40,373 nt of DNA. It comes from an uncultured Bacteroidia bacterium. Its GTDB lineage: Bacteria > Bacteroidota > Bacteroidia > Bacteroidales > UBA932. Location: NCBI GenBank assembly GCA_902778855.1, contig CACYZM010000012.1:1-40373 (forward strand), in the 5' to 3' direction. Made by a program: the position numbers and the translations under genes. Of this stretch, positions 1 through 8,023 are shown piece by piece; position 1 is the first letter of the stretch; each line of letters begins with the position of its first letter. The notes beneath the pieces were generated by a model that worked only from the letters and a program-made list of their open reading frames with translations, searched no databases and was not told the DNA's origin.

Positions 1-485
1 GTCCACACGGCGCCGAGGCCGAGCGATTCGGCGGCCAGGAGGAAGTTCTCGGTGCAGGCGCCCATATCGTCGCGCCAGGTGCCGTTCGGACGGGTGACGG
101 GGTCACCGTCCGGGTTGTTGCGCGGCGGACGGGTGACGGTCGTATCGGCGCAGAACACGACGACGGCGGCGGCCGAGTTGAAGGTCTTCAGGTTGAAATT
201 GTTCTCGAAAATGCGGCCGAACTGGGATTTGTCGGTCACGACCACGAAGTGCCACGGCTGGATGTTCGAACCGGAGGGAGCGGCCATCGCGGCCTTCAGC
301 ATGACTTCCATATATTCGGCCGGGATGGCCTGGTCGGTGAAGGAGCGCACGCTCTTGCGGCTCATGATGGTCTGGATCGTCTCGTTGTCGACGCCCGTCG
401 TTTTCGCGGCTTTCTCCTCGCACTTGCAGGAAGAAATCGTCAGCGCAGTCAGCCATGCCGCGCAGAATAAGAGGCTCTTTTTCAT
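1..485 (-). CDS. Nitroreductase-family lipoprotein (3' end outside window)
   Basis: The 161 codons present read from an ATG at 483-485 with no stop before the left edge, so the C-terminal part is missing. The N-terminus is a lipoprotein signal: two lysines, a hydrophobic stretch and a lipobox ending at Cys20, followed by acidic residues (CKCEEK) of the kind seen on surface-exposed Bacteroidota lipoproteins. The mature part starts like a FMN-dependent nitroreductase: an IMSRKSVRSF element (residues about 41-50), the APSGSNIQPWHFVVV flavin-binding motif (about 69-83), and a later segment ending in ESLGLGAVW. The family reduces nitro compounds, quinones or flavins with NAD(P)H and is normally cytoplasmic, so the lipid anchor is the odd feature. 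The ABC permease gene ends 41 bases upstream, so it may be a second cistron or may use the -7 element at 511-518. Confidence 0.88.
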   Translation of the reverse strand, partial: MKKSLLFCAAWLTALTISSCKCEEKAAKTTGVDNETIQTIMSRKSVRSFTDQAIPAEYMEVMLKAAMAAPSGSNIQPWHFVVVTDKSQFGRIFENNFNLKTFNSAAAVVVFCADTTVTRPPRNNPDGDPVTRPNGTWRDDMGACTENFLLAAESLGLGAVW

Positions 486-510
486 AAGATTGGTTTCGGT
501 TAATCGAAAG

Positions 511-542
511 CAAATGTAGAAAAAAATCAAAAACTCCGCAAG
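511..542 (-). promoter_or_regulatory. Possible promoter of the nitroreductase gene
   Basis: On the minus strand TACATTTG (518 to 511) fits the Bacteroidota -7 consensus TAnnTTTG. CTTG (542 to 539), 20 bases upstream, differs from the -33 element TTTG at one base. The start codon is 25 bases downstream. The site overlaps the end of the preceding permease gene, so read-through is also possible. Confidence 0.4.
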
Positions 543-1738
543 GCTTCGACCGGATCGAGGGCGGCGGCGCGTCGGGCCGGGAGAAGGCCCGAAACGAGAC
601 TGACGACCAGCGACAGGAGAAGGGCGGCGATCAGCCAGCCCCAGGGGACGGTAAAGCGGCCGTCGAGGGCCCAGGCCGTGAGGCCGCCGAAGGCGAGGCC
701 GAGGACGGTGCCGGCGACATTGCCGGCCTGGCCGATGAGGACCGATTCCATCAGGAACTGACCGGCGATGTCGCGCGCCCGGGCACCCAGCGCCCGGCGC
801 GTGCCGATCTCGCGGGTCCTTTCTTTAACCGAAACCAGCAGACTGTTCATCAAGCCGATCGAGGCCCCAAGCATCGTGACCAGGCCGATGGCCAGGGCCA
901 CGAGCGAGAGCTTCTGCCGAAGCGCCTCGAACAGGGCCTGCGTGGTGTCGGCCTGCACGATTTCGAAGTCGGGTTTCGCCCCCGGGGGCAGGCGCCGGGC
1001 GGCGGCCATCCGGCCGGCCGCCCCGGCCGCCGCCGCCGACAGCGATCCGCCGCCGGACGAACGGACCGTCACACACCAGGAGACCGGCGCCCCGTCGATG
1101 GGCACGAGCAGCGCTCCATCAAGGCTCTCCCCGAACATAGAACCCTGGCGGTCAATGACGCCCACCACGCGATAGCGACCGCTGCCGCAAGTAATCTGCT
1201 CACCAACGCCATCTTGAGAACCGAACAACTTCTTCCGGACATTCTCGCCGATGAGCGCTACCGCCTGCCGCTCCTCAACCTCCCGCTCCGAAAAGTTCCG
1301 GCCCGCCGACACACTAACTCCCTGCACAGCCAGATACTGCGCATCACACGCAATCACCCGCACGACGGGATCGGTCGCCGCGGCCCCGCAGCGCACCTGC
1401 GCCCGTTTATTACGCAATGACCAGATGGAGAACGCGGAGTGGAGCGGGTGATATTCCGTTGAACGAGCTTTTTTCTGCGAGGGCAACGGAATATCAGAGC
1501 GGAACGCAGCGTTTACCTGCTTCAACGTAATCGGCGGGGCATCGTCTTTCGCCTGGATGGTGAACAGACTTGCGCCGAGCTTGCCGAGACTGCCGGCCAC
1601 GCGGCCGGCCAGCACGGCCACGGCCGTCTGGATGCCGACCAGCGAGGCCACGCCGACAGCGATGATGGCTACCGTCAGCAGCACGCGACGACGGTTGCAC
1701 AAAACAGAATCAAGGGCGAAACGGAAATAATCTCTCAT
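527..1738 (-). CDS. MacB/FtsX-type ABC transporter permease
   Basis: A 403-residue membrane protein. I chose the ATG at 1736-1738 because a purine-rich GGAGGAGG lies just upstream; the open frame extends 28 codons further, but that extension looks like intergenic sequence. It has one N-terminal membrane segment (about residues 16-38, starting after RRR), a large extracytoplasmic MacB-core-like domain, and a C-terminal FtsX domain with three membrane segments. Family hallmarks are GLMNSLLVSVKERTREIG, RRALGARARDI and the closing ARRAAALDPVEALR. Such permeases work with a separate ATPase and often an adaptor protein to move lipids, peptides or drugs across the envelope. Neither partner is visible here, so its substrate and complex are unknown. 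It is divergent from the pseudouridine synthase gene and lies upstream of the nitroreductase. Confidence 0.88.
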   Translation of the reverse strand: MRDYFRFALDSVLCNRRRVLLTVAIIAVGVASLVGIQTAVAVLAGRVAGSLGKLGASLFTIQAKDDAPPITLKQVNAAFRSDIPLPSQKKARSTEYHPLHSAFSIWSLRNKRAQVRCGAAATDPVVRVIACDAQYLAVQGVSVSAGRNFSEREVEERQAVALIGENVRKKLFGSQDGVGEQITCGSGRYRVVGVIDRQGSMFGESLDGALLVPIDGAPVSWCVTVRSSGGGSLSAAAAGAAGRMAAARRLPPGAKPDFEIVQADTTQALFEALRQKLSLVALAIGLVTMLGASIGLMNSLLVSVKERTREIGTRRALGARARDIAGQFLMESVLIGQAGNVAGTVLGLAFGGLTAWALDGRFTVPWGWLIAALLLSLVVSLVSGLLPARRAAALDPVEALRSF

Positions 1739-1768
1739 CACAGATCCTCCTCCAAAGATTTTACCTTT

Positions 1769-1776
1769 CAAAAATA
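1769..1776 (-). promoter_or_regulatory. -7 element of the ABC permease promoter
   Basis: The minus strand reads TATTTTTG, a perfect TAnnTTTG. It lies 30 bases upstream of the chosen ATG. The only -33 candidate is TTTA at 1796-1793 with a 16-base spacer, which is short, so this rests on the -7 match alone. Confidence 0.4.
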
Positions 1777-1797
1777 GGAAAATTTCGCGGTTTAAAC

Positions 1798-1805
1798 TAT
1801 TTTTG
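1798..1805 (+). promoter_or_regulatory. -7 element of the rluB-era-parC-aroK operon promoter
   Basis: TATTTTTG on the plus strand matches TAnnTTTG and lies 37 bases before the ATG at 1843. I see no good -33 TTTG at the usual 19-21 base spacing. It lies close to the opposing -7 element at 1769-1776, so the two transcripts would start divergently from the same 100-base gap. Confidence 0.42.
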
Positions 1806-1842
1806 CAGGATAAACTGCACATAATTTACACCCATCATTCCC

Positions 1843-2895
1843 ATGGAAGAAAAACCGCGTTCCAAACGCCCCTACACGAAGCGCAGCAGCGACGGAAGCC
1901 GCCTGCAGCGCAGATCATACGGCCCCCGCGCCACCGATGCGAATCGGTCCGACGCGCCGACTCCCTACGGTCGCCGAGACGACCGGAAACCCTACGAAAA
2001 GAAAGCATACGAGAAGAAACCTTACGAACGGAAATCCGATGACCGCAGGCCGTACGACCGGAAGCCTTACGAAGACCGGAAACCCTACGACGACCACAAA
2101 CCGTACGACCGGAAGCCCGACTATCGGAAGAAATACACGCCGAAGCCCAAGGCGCAGGCGCCGGTCGAGGAGAACGGGCCGGTGCGGCTCAATAAATTCA
2201 TTGCCAATTCCGGCATCTGCTCCCGCAGGGAGGCCGATATGTTCATCGAGACCGGCCAGGTCACGGTCAACGGCGTGAAAGTCACGGAACTGGGCACCAA
2301 GGTCGATCCGTCCAAGGATGACATCCGCTTCAACGGCCAGCGCATCCGGGGCGAGAAGAAAGTCTACCTGGTGATGAACAAACCCAAGGACTTCGTCACC
2401 ACGATGGCCGATCCCCACGCCGACCGCACCGTGATGGAACTCATCTCCAAGACCCTCTGCCCGGAACGCGTCTTCCCGGTGGGCCGCCTCGACAAGGCCA
2501 CCACGGGCGTGCTCCTGTTCACCAACGACGGCGACCTGACGGAGAAACTCACCCACCCTTCCCACGGCGTGCGCAAGATCTACCACGTGACCCTCGACAA
2601 GAATCTGGCGAAGGAAGACTTCGACAAGATCCTCGACGGCATCGAACTGGCCGACGGCCCGATCGCGGCCGACGCGCTCTCCTATGTCGGCGACGACAAG
2701 ACCCAGGTGGGCCTCGAGATCCACTCCGGCCGCAACCGCATCGTCCGCCGCATCTTCGAATCACTGGGCTATCGCGTCAAGAAGCTCGACCGTGTGTACT
2801 TCGCCGGCCTGACCAAGAAAAACCTGCGCCGCGGCGCCTGGCGTTTCCTCGACGAGAAGGAGATCGGCCTGCTGAAGATGGGAGCTTTTGAGTAA
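1843..2895 (+). CDS. rluB: 23S rRNA pseudouridine synthase, RluB/RsuA family, with charged N-terminal tail
   Basis: A 350-residue protein. Residues 1 to about 110 are a low-complexity basic tail with repeated KPYE, KPYD and RKPY units and no sign of a fold. An S4 RNA-binding domain follows (from about V114: RLNKFIANSGICSRREAD), then the catalytic domain with GRLDKATTGVLLFTNDG, in which Asp217 is the expected nucleophile. Members isomerise a uridine in ribosomal RNA; the RluB branch acts on 23S rRNA, but the exact site cannot be read from sequence. The family core is about 240 residues, so the tail is an addition, as in several Bacteroidota homologues. The stop codon TAA overlaps the ATG of era by one base (TAATG), which suggests translational coupling. 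Confidence 0.93.
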   Translation: MEEKPRSKRPYTKRSSDGSRLQRRSYGPRATDANRSDAPTPYGRRDDRKPYEKKAYEKKPYERKSDDRRPYDRKPYEDRKPYDDHKPYDRKPDYRKKYTPKPKAQAPVEENGPVRLNKFIANSGICSRREADMFIETGQVTVNGVKVTELGTKVDPSKDDIRFNGQRIRGEKKVYLVMNKPKDFVTTMADPHADRTVMELISKTLCPERVFPVGRLDKATTGVLLFTNDGDLTEKLTHPSHGVRKIYHVTLDKNLAKEDFDKILDGIELADGPIAADALSYVGDDKTQVGLEIHSGRNRIVRRIFESLGYRVKKLDRVYFAGLTKKNLRRGAWRFLDEKEIGLLKMGAFE

Positions 2896-3803
2896 TGGAA
2901 GAGAACAAACCGACCCCGAAGCAGCACCGCGCCGGCTTCGTCAATATCATCGGCAACCCGAACGTCGGCAAATCGACGCTGATGAACGCCCTGGTGGGCG
3001 AGAACCTCTCGATCGTGACGGCCAAGGCCCAGACGACGCGCCACCGCATCATGGGCATCCTCAACGGGGAGGACTGGCAGATCGTCTTCTCCGACACGCC
3101 CGGCATCCTCAAGCCGAGCTACGCCCTGCAGCAGAGCATGCTCGACTTCGTCGACGTGGCCATCGGCGACGCCGACGTGATTGTCTACGTCACCGACGTG
3201 GTGGAGAAGAAAGACAAAAACGAAGAATATATCGAGAAACTCCAGAAACTTGAGTGCCCGGTCCTGATCGTCCTCAACAAAATCGACCTGAGCGACCAGG
3301 CCACCGTGCTCAAACTGATCCAGGAGTGGCAGGAACTCGTGCCGAAAGCCGAGATATTCCCCGTCTCCGCCAAGGAGAAATTCAACCTCGACGGCATCCT
3401 CGAGACGATCATCGCCAAGCTCCCCGTGAGCCCGCCCTGGTACGACAAGGAGCAGTTCACCGACAAGAGCATGCGCTTCTTCGCCTCGGAGATCATCCGC
3501 GAGAAGATCCTCGAGAACTATGACAAGGAAATCCCTTACTGCACGGAAGTGGTCATCGAGCGCTTCAAGGAAGGGGAAGAACGATACGACATCGGCGCCG
3601 TGATCAACGTGATGCGCGACTCCCAGAAAGGCATCATCATCGGCAAGGGCGGCAGCGCCCTGAAACGGATCGCCACCCAGGCGCGCCTGGAGATGGAAGA
3701 CTTCTTCCAGAAGAAAGTCTTCCTGCAGGTGTTCGTCAAGGTCGAGCCCAACTGGCGCGAAGACCGGAAAATGCTGCGGAAATTCGGATACATTCAGGAT
3801 TAA
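2895..3803 (+). CDS. era: GTPase Era
   Basis: A 302-residue GTPase that binds the 3' end of 16S rRNA and helps mature the 30S subunit. The G domain shows the P-loop GNPNVGKS (residues 20-27), the switch region TTRHRIMG, DTPG (67-70), NKID (128-131) and an SAK motif. The C-terminal KH domain carries the GxxG loop in GIIIGKGGSALKRI. The length is normal for the family. The start codon overlaps the rluB stop codon. Its position between an rRNA-modifying enzyme and topoisomerase IV makes this a growth-linked operon. Identification is secure. Confidence 0.98.
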   Translation: MEENKPTPKQHRAGFVNIIGNPNVGKSTLMNALVGENLSIVTAKAQTTRHRIMGILNGEDWQIVFSDTPGILKPSYALQQSMLDFVDVAIGDADVIVYVTDVVEKKDKNEEYIEKLQKLECPVLIVLNKIDLSDQATVLKLIQEWQELVPKAEIFPVSAKEKFNLDGILETIIAKLPVSPPWYDKEQFTDKSMRFFASEIIREKILENYDKEIPYCTEVVIERFKEGEERYDIGAVINVMRDSQKGIIIGKGGSALKRIATQARLEMEDFFQKKVFLQVFVKVEPNWREDRKMLRKFGYIQD

Positions 3804-3816
3804 AGGACAGAGAACG

Positions 3817-6567
3817 ATGAAAGAAGACGACGAGTTGGACGAACTGGAAGACAGAAGCGAAGACCTTCCCGAAGAAGAAGAGGAAGTCGACCAGACCGTG
3901 GACGAGGATGCCGCCGACCCGGCCCAGGACAAATTCGACCGCCTGGTGGCCGAGGGCGAGAACAAGTACAAGCTCTCGGGCATGTACCGCGACTGGTTCC
4001 TCGACTACGCCTCCTATGTGATCCTGGACCGCGCCGTCCCGCACATCGAAGACGGCCTCAAGCCGGTGCAGCGCCGCATCCTGCACGCGATGCAGAAAGT
4101 CGAGGACGGCCACTACCACAAGGTGGCCGGCATCGTGGGCGACACGATGAAATACCACCCGCACGGCGACGCCTCGATCAAGGACGCGCTCGTCGGCCTG
4201 GGCCAGAAAGAATACCTGATCGACACCCAGGGCAACTGGGGCAACATCTTCACCGGCGACGCGGCCGCCGCCTCGCGTTACATCGAGGCCCGGCTGAGCA
4301 AATTCGCCCTGGAGGTGGCCTTCAACAAGAAGATTACGGAGTGGGTTCCGTCCTACGACGGCACGAACCAGGAGCCCGTGGTCCTGCCGATGAAGTTCCC
4401 GCTGCTGCTCGCACAGGGCACCGACGGCATCGCCGTGGGCCTCTCGGTCAAGATCCTGCCCCACAATTTCAACGAACTGCTCGACGCCTGCGTGGCAGCG
4501 CTCCGCGAGAAGCCGTTCGAACTGTATCCCGACTTCCCCACGGGCGGCCTGATCGACTGCTCGCGTTACAACAACGGCCTGCGCGGCGGCAAGGTCAAGA
4601 TCCGCGCCCGCATTGTCAAGACCGACAAGCGCACGCTCAGCATCACCGAAATCCCCTACGGCCAGACCACCGAGAGCCTGATCGACTCCATCATCAAGGC
4701 CAGCGACAAGGGCAAGATCAAGATCAAGAAAGTGGACGATATGTCGAGCAGCGGCGTGGAAATCAACATCACGCTGCAGAACGACGTCTCGCCCGACAAG
4801 ACCATCGACGCGCTCTACGCCTTCACCAATTGCGAAGTGGCGCTCTCCCCCAACGCCTGCGTGATCATGGACCGCAAGCCCCACTTCCTGGGCGTCGATG
4901 AAATCCTGCGATACAACGCGTTCCACACGAAAGACCTCTTCCAGCAAGAACTGGGCATCCTGCTCGACGAGCTGGAAGGCGACTGGCACTGGTCTTCGCT
5001 CGAGAAGATCTTCTTCGAGCAGAAAGTCTACCGCATCCTTGAAAACGACGCGGCTTCCTGGGAGGAGCAGCTGAAAGACGTGGAGCGCGAGATGGGCAAA
5101 TACCAGCACCTGCTGCGGCGCCCCATCACGTCGGAAGACATCGCCAAGCTGGTCGAGAAGCCGGTGCGCAAGATTTCGCGCTTCGACATCAAGGCCGCCG
5201 AGGAGAAGATCCGCGGCATCGAGGCCGACATCGAGGAAGTGAAGAACAACCTCGAGCACCTCACCGAATTCACGATCCGCTACTTCCAGCAGCTCAAGCG
5301 CAAATACGGCGCCCGCTTCCCGCGCAAGACCGAAATCTCCACCTTCGAGAACATCCAGGCCGAGAAGGTCATCACCCTCAATGCCAAGCTCTACGCCAAC
5401 AAGGCCGACGGTTTCGTGGGTACCGATCCCAAGAAGATCGACGGGGCGGAATACCTCTGCGACTGCTCGGACATCGCCGAGATCGTGGTCTTTATGAAGA
5501 ACGGCAAATACGTGGTGACCAAGGTGAAGGACAAGGCCTTCATCGGCAAGGACATCATCCACGCCGCCGTGTTCAACCGCAAGGACGAGCGCACGGTCTA
5601 CAACGTGGTGTACCGCGACGGCAAGCCGGGCGGCGTGTATTACGCCAAGCGCTTCGCCATCACCGGCATCACGCGCGACAAGGAATACGACCTGACGCAG
5701 GGCAAGCCCGGTTCCACGGTGCTCTGGTTCACGGCCAACAGCAACGGCGAAGCCGAGGTGCTGCGCGTGCAGTACCGGCCCCGGCCCAAGCTCAAGAAGC
5801 TGGTCGAGGAGTTCGATTTCGCGAAGCTGGCCATCAAGGGGCGCGCCTCACGCGGCAACGTGGTGACCGCCAAGAATTCCATCCACCGCATCACGCTCAA
5901 GGCCAAGGGCGTTTCCACGCTCGCCGGCAAGCAGATCTGGCTCGACGAAGACATCGTCCGCCTCAACGACGCCGGCCGCGGCCGCTATCTGGGCGAATTC
6001 TCCGACGGCGACCTGATCCTCGTGCTGTGCAAGGACGGCACGTACTACACCACCGGCTTCGACCTGAGCACCCATTTCCAGGGCGACCTGATGCGCGTGG
6101 AGAAGTTCGATCCCGAAAAGACCTTCTCGGCCCTGTACTACGACGGGCCCGCAAAGGCGTACTACATCAAGCGCTTCAGTTTCGAGCCCAACGCCGGCAT
6201 CGCCGTCCTGTTCATCGCAGAGGGCAAAGGCTCCAAGCTGCTGGGCCTGAGCGAAGACCGCTGGCCCCAGCTGGAGGTGACGTTCAAGGGCAAGAGTGCG
6301 GGCAAAGAACCCGAGCGGATCGACGTGGAGCAGTTCATCGGCAAGAAGGGCTTCCGCGCCAAAGGCAAGAAAGTCTCCTCGCTGGAGGTCAAGTCCGTGC
6401 AGTTCATCGAGCCGCTGGTGAAAGAAGAGCCGGAAGAAGAGGAACCCGATCTTCCGGAAGAGCCCGATACCCCGGACGAACCCGACACCCCGACCGTCCC
6501 CGACATCGGCACCGACACGCCCGCCGAGCCGAACTGGTCGAACCCCGACGAACCGACGCTGTTCTGA
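3817..6567 (+). CDS. parC: DNA topoisomerase IV subunit A (GyrA/ParC family)
   Basis: A 916-residue type IIA topoisomerase A subunit, which cuts and rejoins DNA with ParE to decatenate chromosomes. The breakage-reunion domain has GLKPVQRRILHAM, the HPHGDASIKDAL segment and SRYIEARLSKFA with the catalytic Tyr155. The C-terminal part (about residue 520 onward) has the repeated strand pattern expected of a GyrA-type DNA-wrapping domain, but I see no perfect GyrA-box. Two features stand out: an acidic N-terminal extension (residues 1-35, rich in D and E) and an acidic C-terminal tail with EPDTPDEPDTP repeats. At the positions of E. coli GyrA Ser83 and Asp87 it has Ala and Asp; Ala here is usual in Bacteroidota ParC as I recall it. 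No parE lies in the window. The stop overlaps the aroK start (TGATG). Confidence 0.94.
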   Translation: MKEDDELDELEDRSEDLPEEEEEVDQTVDEDAADPAQDKFDRLVAEGENKYKLSGMYRDWFLDYASYVILDRAVPHIEDGLKPVQRRILHAMQKVEDGHYHKVAGIVGDTMKYHPHGDASIKDALVGLGQKEYLIDTQGNWGNIFTGDAAAASRYIEARLSKFALEVAFNKKITEWVPSYDGTNQEPVVLPMKFPLLLAQGTDGIAVGLSVKILPHNFNELLDACVAALREKPFELYPDFPTGGLIDCSRYNNGLRGGKVKIRARIVKTDKRTLSITEIPYGQTTESLIDSIIKASDKGKIKIKKVDDMSSSGVEINITLQNDVSPDKTIDALYAFTNCEVALSPNACVIMDRKPHFLGVDEILRYNAFHTKDLFQQELGILLDELEGDWHWSSLEKIFFEQKVYRILENDAASWEEQLKDVEREMGKYQHLLRRPITSEDIAKLVEKPVRKISRFDIKAAEEKIRGIEADIEEVKNNLEHLTEFTIRYFQQLKRKYGARFPRKTEISTFENIQAEKVITLNAKLYANKADGFVGTDPKKIDGAEYLCDCSDIAEIVVFMKNGKYVVTKVKDKAFIGKDIIHAAVFNRKDERTVYNVVYRDGKPGGVYYAKRFAITGITRDKEYDLTQGKPGSTVLWFTANSNGEAEVLRVQYRPRPKLKKLVEEFDFAKLAIKGRASRGNVVTAKNSIHRITLKAKGVSTLAGKQIWLDEDIVRLNDAGRGRYLGEFSDGDLILVLCKDGTYYTTGFDLSTHFQGDLMRVEKFDPEKTFSALYYDGPAKAYYIKRFSFEPNAGIAVLFIAEGKGSKLLGLSEDRWPQLEVTFKGKSAGKEPERIDVEQFIGKKGFRAKGKKVSSLEVKSVQFIEPLVKEEPEEEEPDLPEEPDTPDEPDTPTVPDIGTDTPAEPNWSNPDEPTLF

Positions 6568-7073
6568 TGATCGTTGCACTGACAGGATTCATGGCGAGCG
6601 GGAAGACGACGTTCGGCCGGGCGGCGGCGGAGCGGCTCGGGTGGGATTTCGTGGATCTCGACGCGTTGATTGCGACACGCTACGGGACGCCGGCGGAGAT
6701 TTTCGCGGCCGGCGGCGAAGGGCGTTTTCGCGAGATTGAATCGCAGCTGCTCGACGAGGCGCTGGCGGCGGATGGCCATACCGTGCTGGCGCTCGGAGGC
6801 GGCACGGTGCTCCGTGAAGAGAACCTGCGGCGCATCAAGGCCGGCGCCGTCATCATCTGGCTCGACACCGCGTTCGACATCATCCTGCAGGAAATCGGCA
6901 ACGCCGAACGGCCGCTTGTCAAGGGCAAGCCGGTCGAGGCCATCCGTGCCTTATACGACGAGCGGCGGCCGCTCTACGCAGCCGCCGCCGACATCGTCTT
7001 TCCGATCACGTCGACCGACTATGACCGGGTCATTTGTCAGTTGGCCGACAAAATCTCAGAAACCGTTTCATAG
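6567..7073 (+). CDS. aroK: Shikimate kinase
   Basis: A 168-residue P-loop kinase that phosphorylates shikimate with ATP, in the chorismate pathway for aromatic amino acids. I start it at the ATG overlapping the parC stop because the protein then begins directly with the family N-terminus. Walker A is GFMASGKT (residues 7-14); D30 and D32 match the magnesium and shikimate-binding DLD; R55 in GRFREIE, the GGG triplet at 77-79 and R115 in ERPLV match substrate and lid arginines. The length is normal. The last 37 bases overlap, tail to tail, the end of the TlpA-like gene on the other strand. The aroE gene of the same pathway lies about 7 kb downstream in another operon. Confidence 0.96.
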   Translation: MIVALTGFMASGKTTFGRAAAERLGWDFVDLDALIATRYGTPAEIFAAGGEGRFREIESQLLDEALAADGHTVLALGGGTVLREENLRRIKAGAVIIWLDTAFDIILQEIGNAERPLVKGKPVEAIRALYDERRPLYAAAADIVFPITSTDYDRVICQLADKISETVS

Positions 7074-8020
7074 ATCTGATCGCCCCGCAATCCGCGCTTG
7101 AGGATGGTTCCGTCGGGCGCGAAGAGGATCAGGTGGGGAATCGCATTGACGCCGTACAGCGCACTCGGAATCTTCTGCGCATCGAGAATCTGGTGCCAGG
7201 GCATATCGAGCCGGGCCAGCGCCGCGACGGTATCGTCGCGCTTGTCGCTGACTGCGACGCTCACCACGTCGAAGCGGTCGCCCGCAAAGGCTTCCCAAGT
7301 TTTCTTGATATACGGCATCTCCGCCTTGCAGGGGCCGCACCACGAAGCCCAGTGGTCGAGCAGGATGTACTTGCCCTGTCCCACATAGTCGGAGAGCTTC
7401 ACATCCGTGCCGTCGGGATTGCCGCCGACGACCGTGTAGTCCGTGAACATCCGGCCCGGAGCGGTCTGGTTCTGCAGCTCGATGGCATCGTAAGCCTTGC
7501 GCACCAGATAGAAATCGCGGACCTTGTCGTTTACCGTCTGCCGGTAGAGCGCCAGAAAGGCGGACGTATCGGCGTGGGCGAGATCTTCCAGGGCCACGGC
7601 GCCCAAGAGATTGTCGGGGTTGGCCTTGACGACCGAATCGGTCAAGGCGGCCTTCTCGGCCCGCTGGTCACGCTTGTAGGCGTAAAAGCGTTTGTGGAAG
7701 GCGTTGTAAGCGTCGACCATCGGCGTGCCGCCGGTGGTCCGCTCGTCGATGTCTGCCGTCACGATGCCCGGCTCCAGAATGAGGGAGACCCGCGTCTTTT
7801 CGCGGCCCACATAGACGAAGCACGGCTCCTTCACATCGCCCGTAAAGGAGAACCGGCCGTTTTGAACCGAAGTCACGGCCAGCGTGTCGCCACGGTCCAG
7901 GTCAATCAGATAGACTTCCGTTCCGTCGTCGGTCGTGAAGAGGCCGTCGATGGTATAGGCCGTCTTGCCGCAGGAAACCAGCGCGGCCGTGAGAACCAGC
8001 CAAAACAGGATTCTTTTCAT
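7037..8020 (-). CDS. TlpA-like thioredoxin-fold lipoprotein (CGPC)
   Basis: A 327-residue envelope protein. A lipobox ends at Cys17 (LVSC). Residues about 20-110 form a beta-rich N-terminal domain like the DUF4369 region common in Bacteroidota thiol-disulfide proteins. The C-terminal half is an AhpC/TSA-Redoxin-type thioredoxin fold with the active site WCGPC (Cys228 and Cys231) and a cis-proline in NAIPHLIL (Pro295). It probably keeps periplasmic or surface thiols reduced, or matures cytochromes; the partner is unknown. The neighbouring upstream gene, only 3 bases away, encodes a diverged paralogue. Its 3' end overlaps aroK on the opposite strand by 37 bases. Confidence 0.93.
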   Translation of the reverse strand: MKRILFWLVLTAALVSCGKTAYTIDGLFTTDDGTEVYLIDLDRGDTLAVTSVQNGRFSFTGDVKEPCFVYVGREKTRVSLILEPGIVTADIDERTTGGTPMVDAYNAFHKRFYAYKRDQRAEKAALTDSVVKANPDNLLGAVALEDLAHADTSAFLALYRQTVNDKVRDFYLVRKAYDAIELQNQTAPGRMFTDYTVVGGNPDGTDVKLSDYVGQGKYILLDHWASWCGPCKAEMPYIKKTWEAFAGDRFDVVSVAVSDKRDDTVAALARLDMPWHQILDAQKIPSALYGVNAIPHLILFAPDGTILKRGLRGDQIYETVSEILSAN

Positions 8021-8023
8021 CGC

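Noticed and set aside
103-513. Minus-strand arginine-rich frame at the left edge
   Set aside because: It is out of frame with the nitroreductase, which has a signal peptide and flavin motifs in the other frame.
1981-2130. Possible CRISPR or tandem DNA repeat
   Set aside because: The repetition is at protein level (KPYE/KPYD units) with degenerate DNA and no spacers.
3736-5562. Antisense open frame of 608 codons opposite parC
   Set aside because: Rich in V, D, L, H and R with no family motif; parC on the sense strand explains the region.
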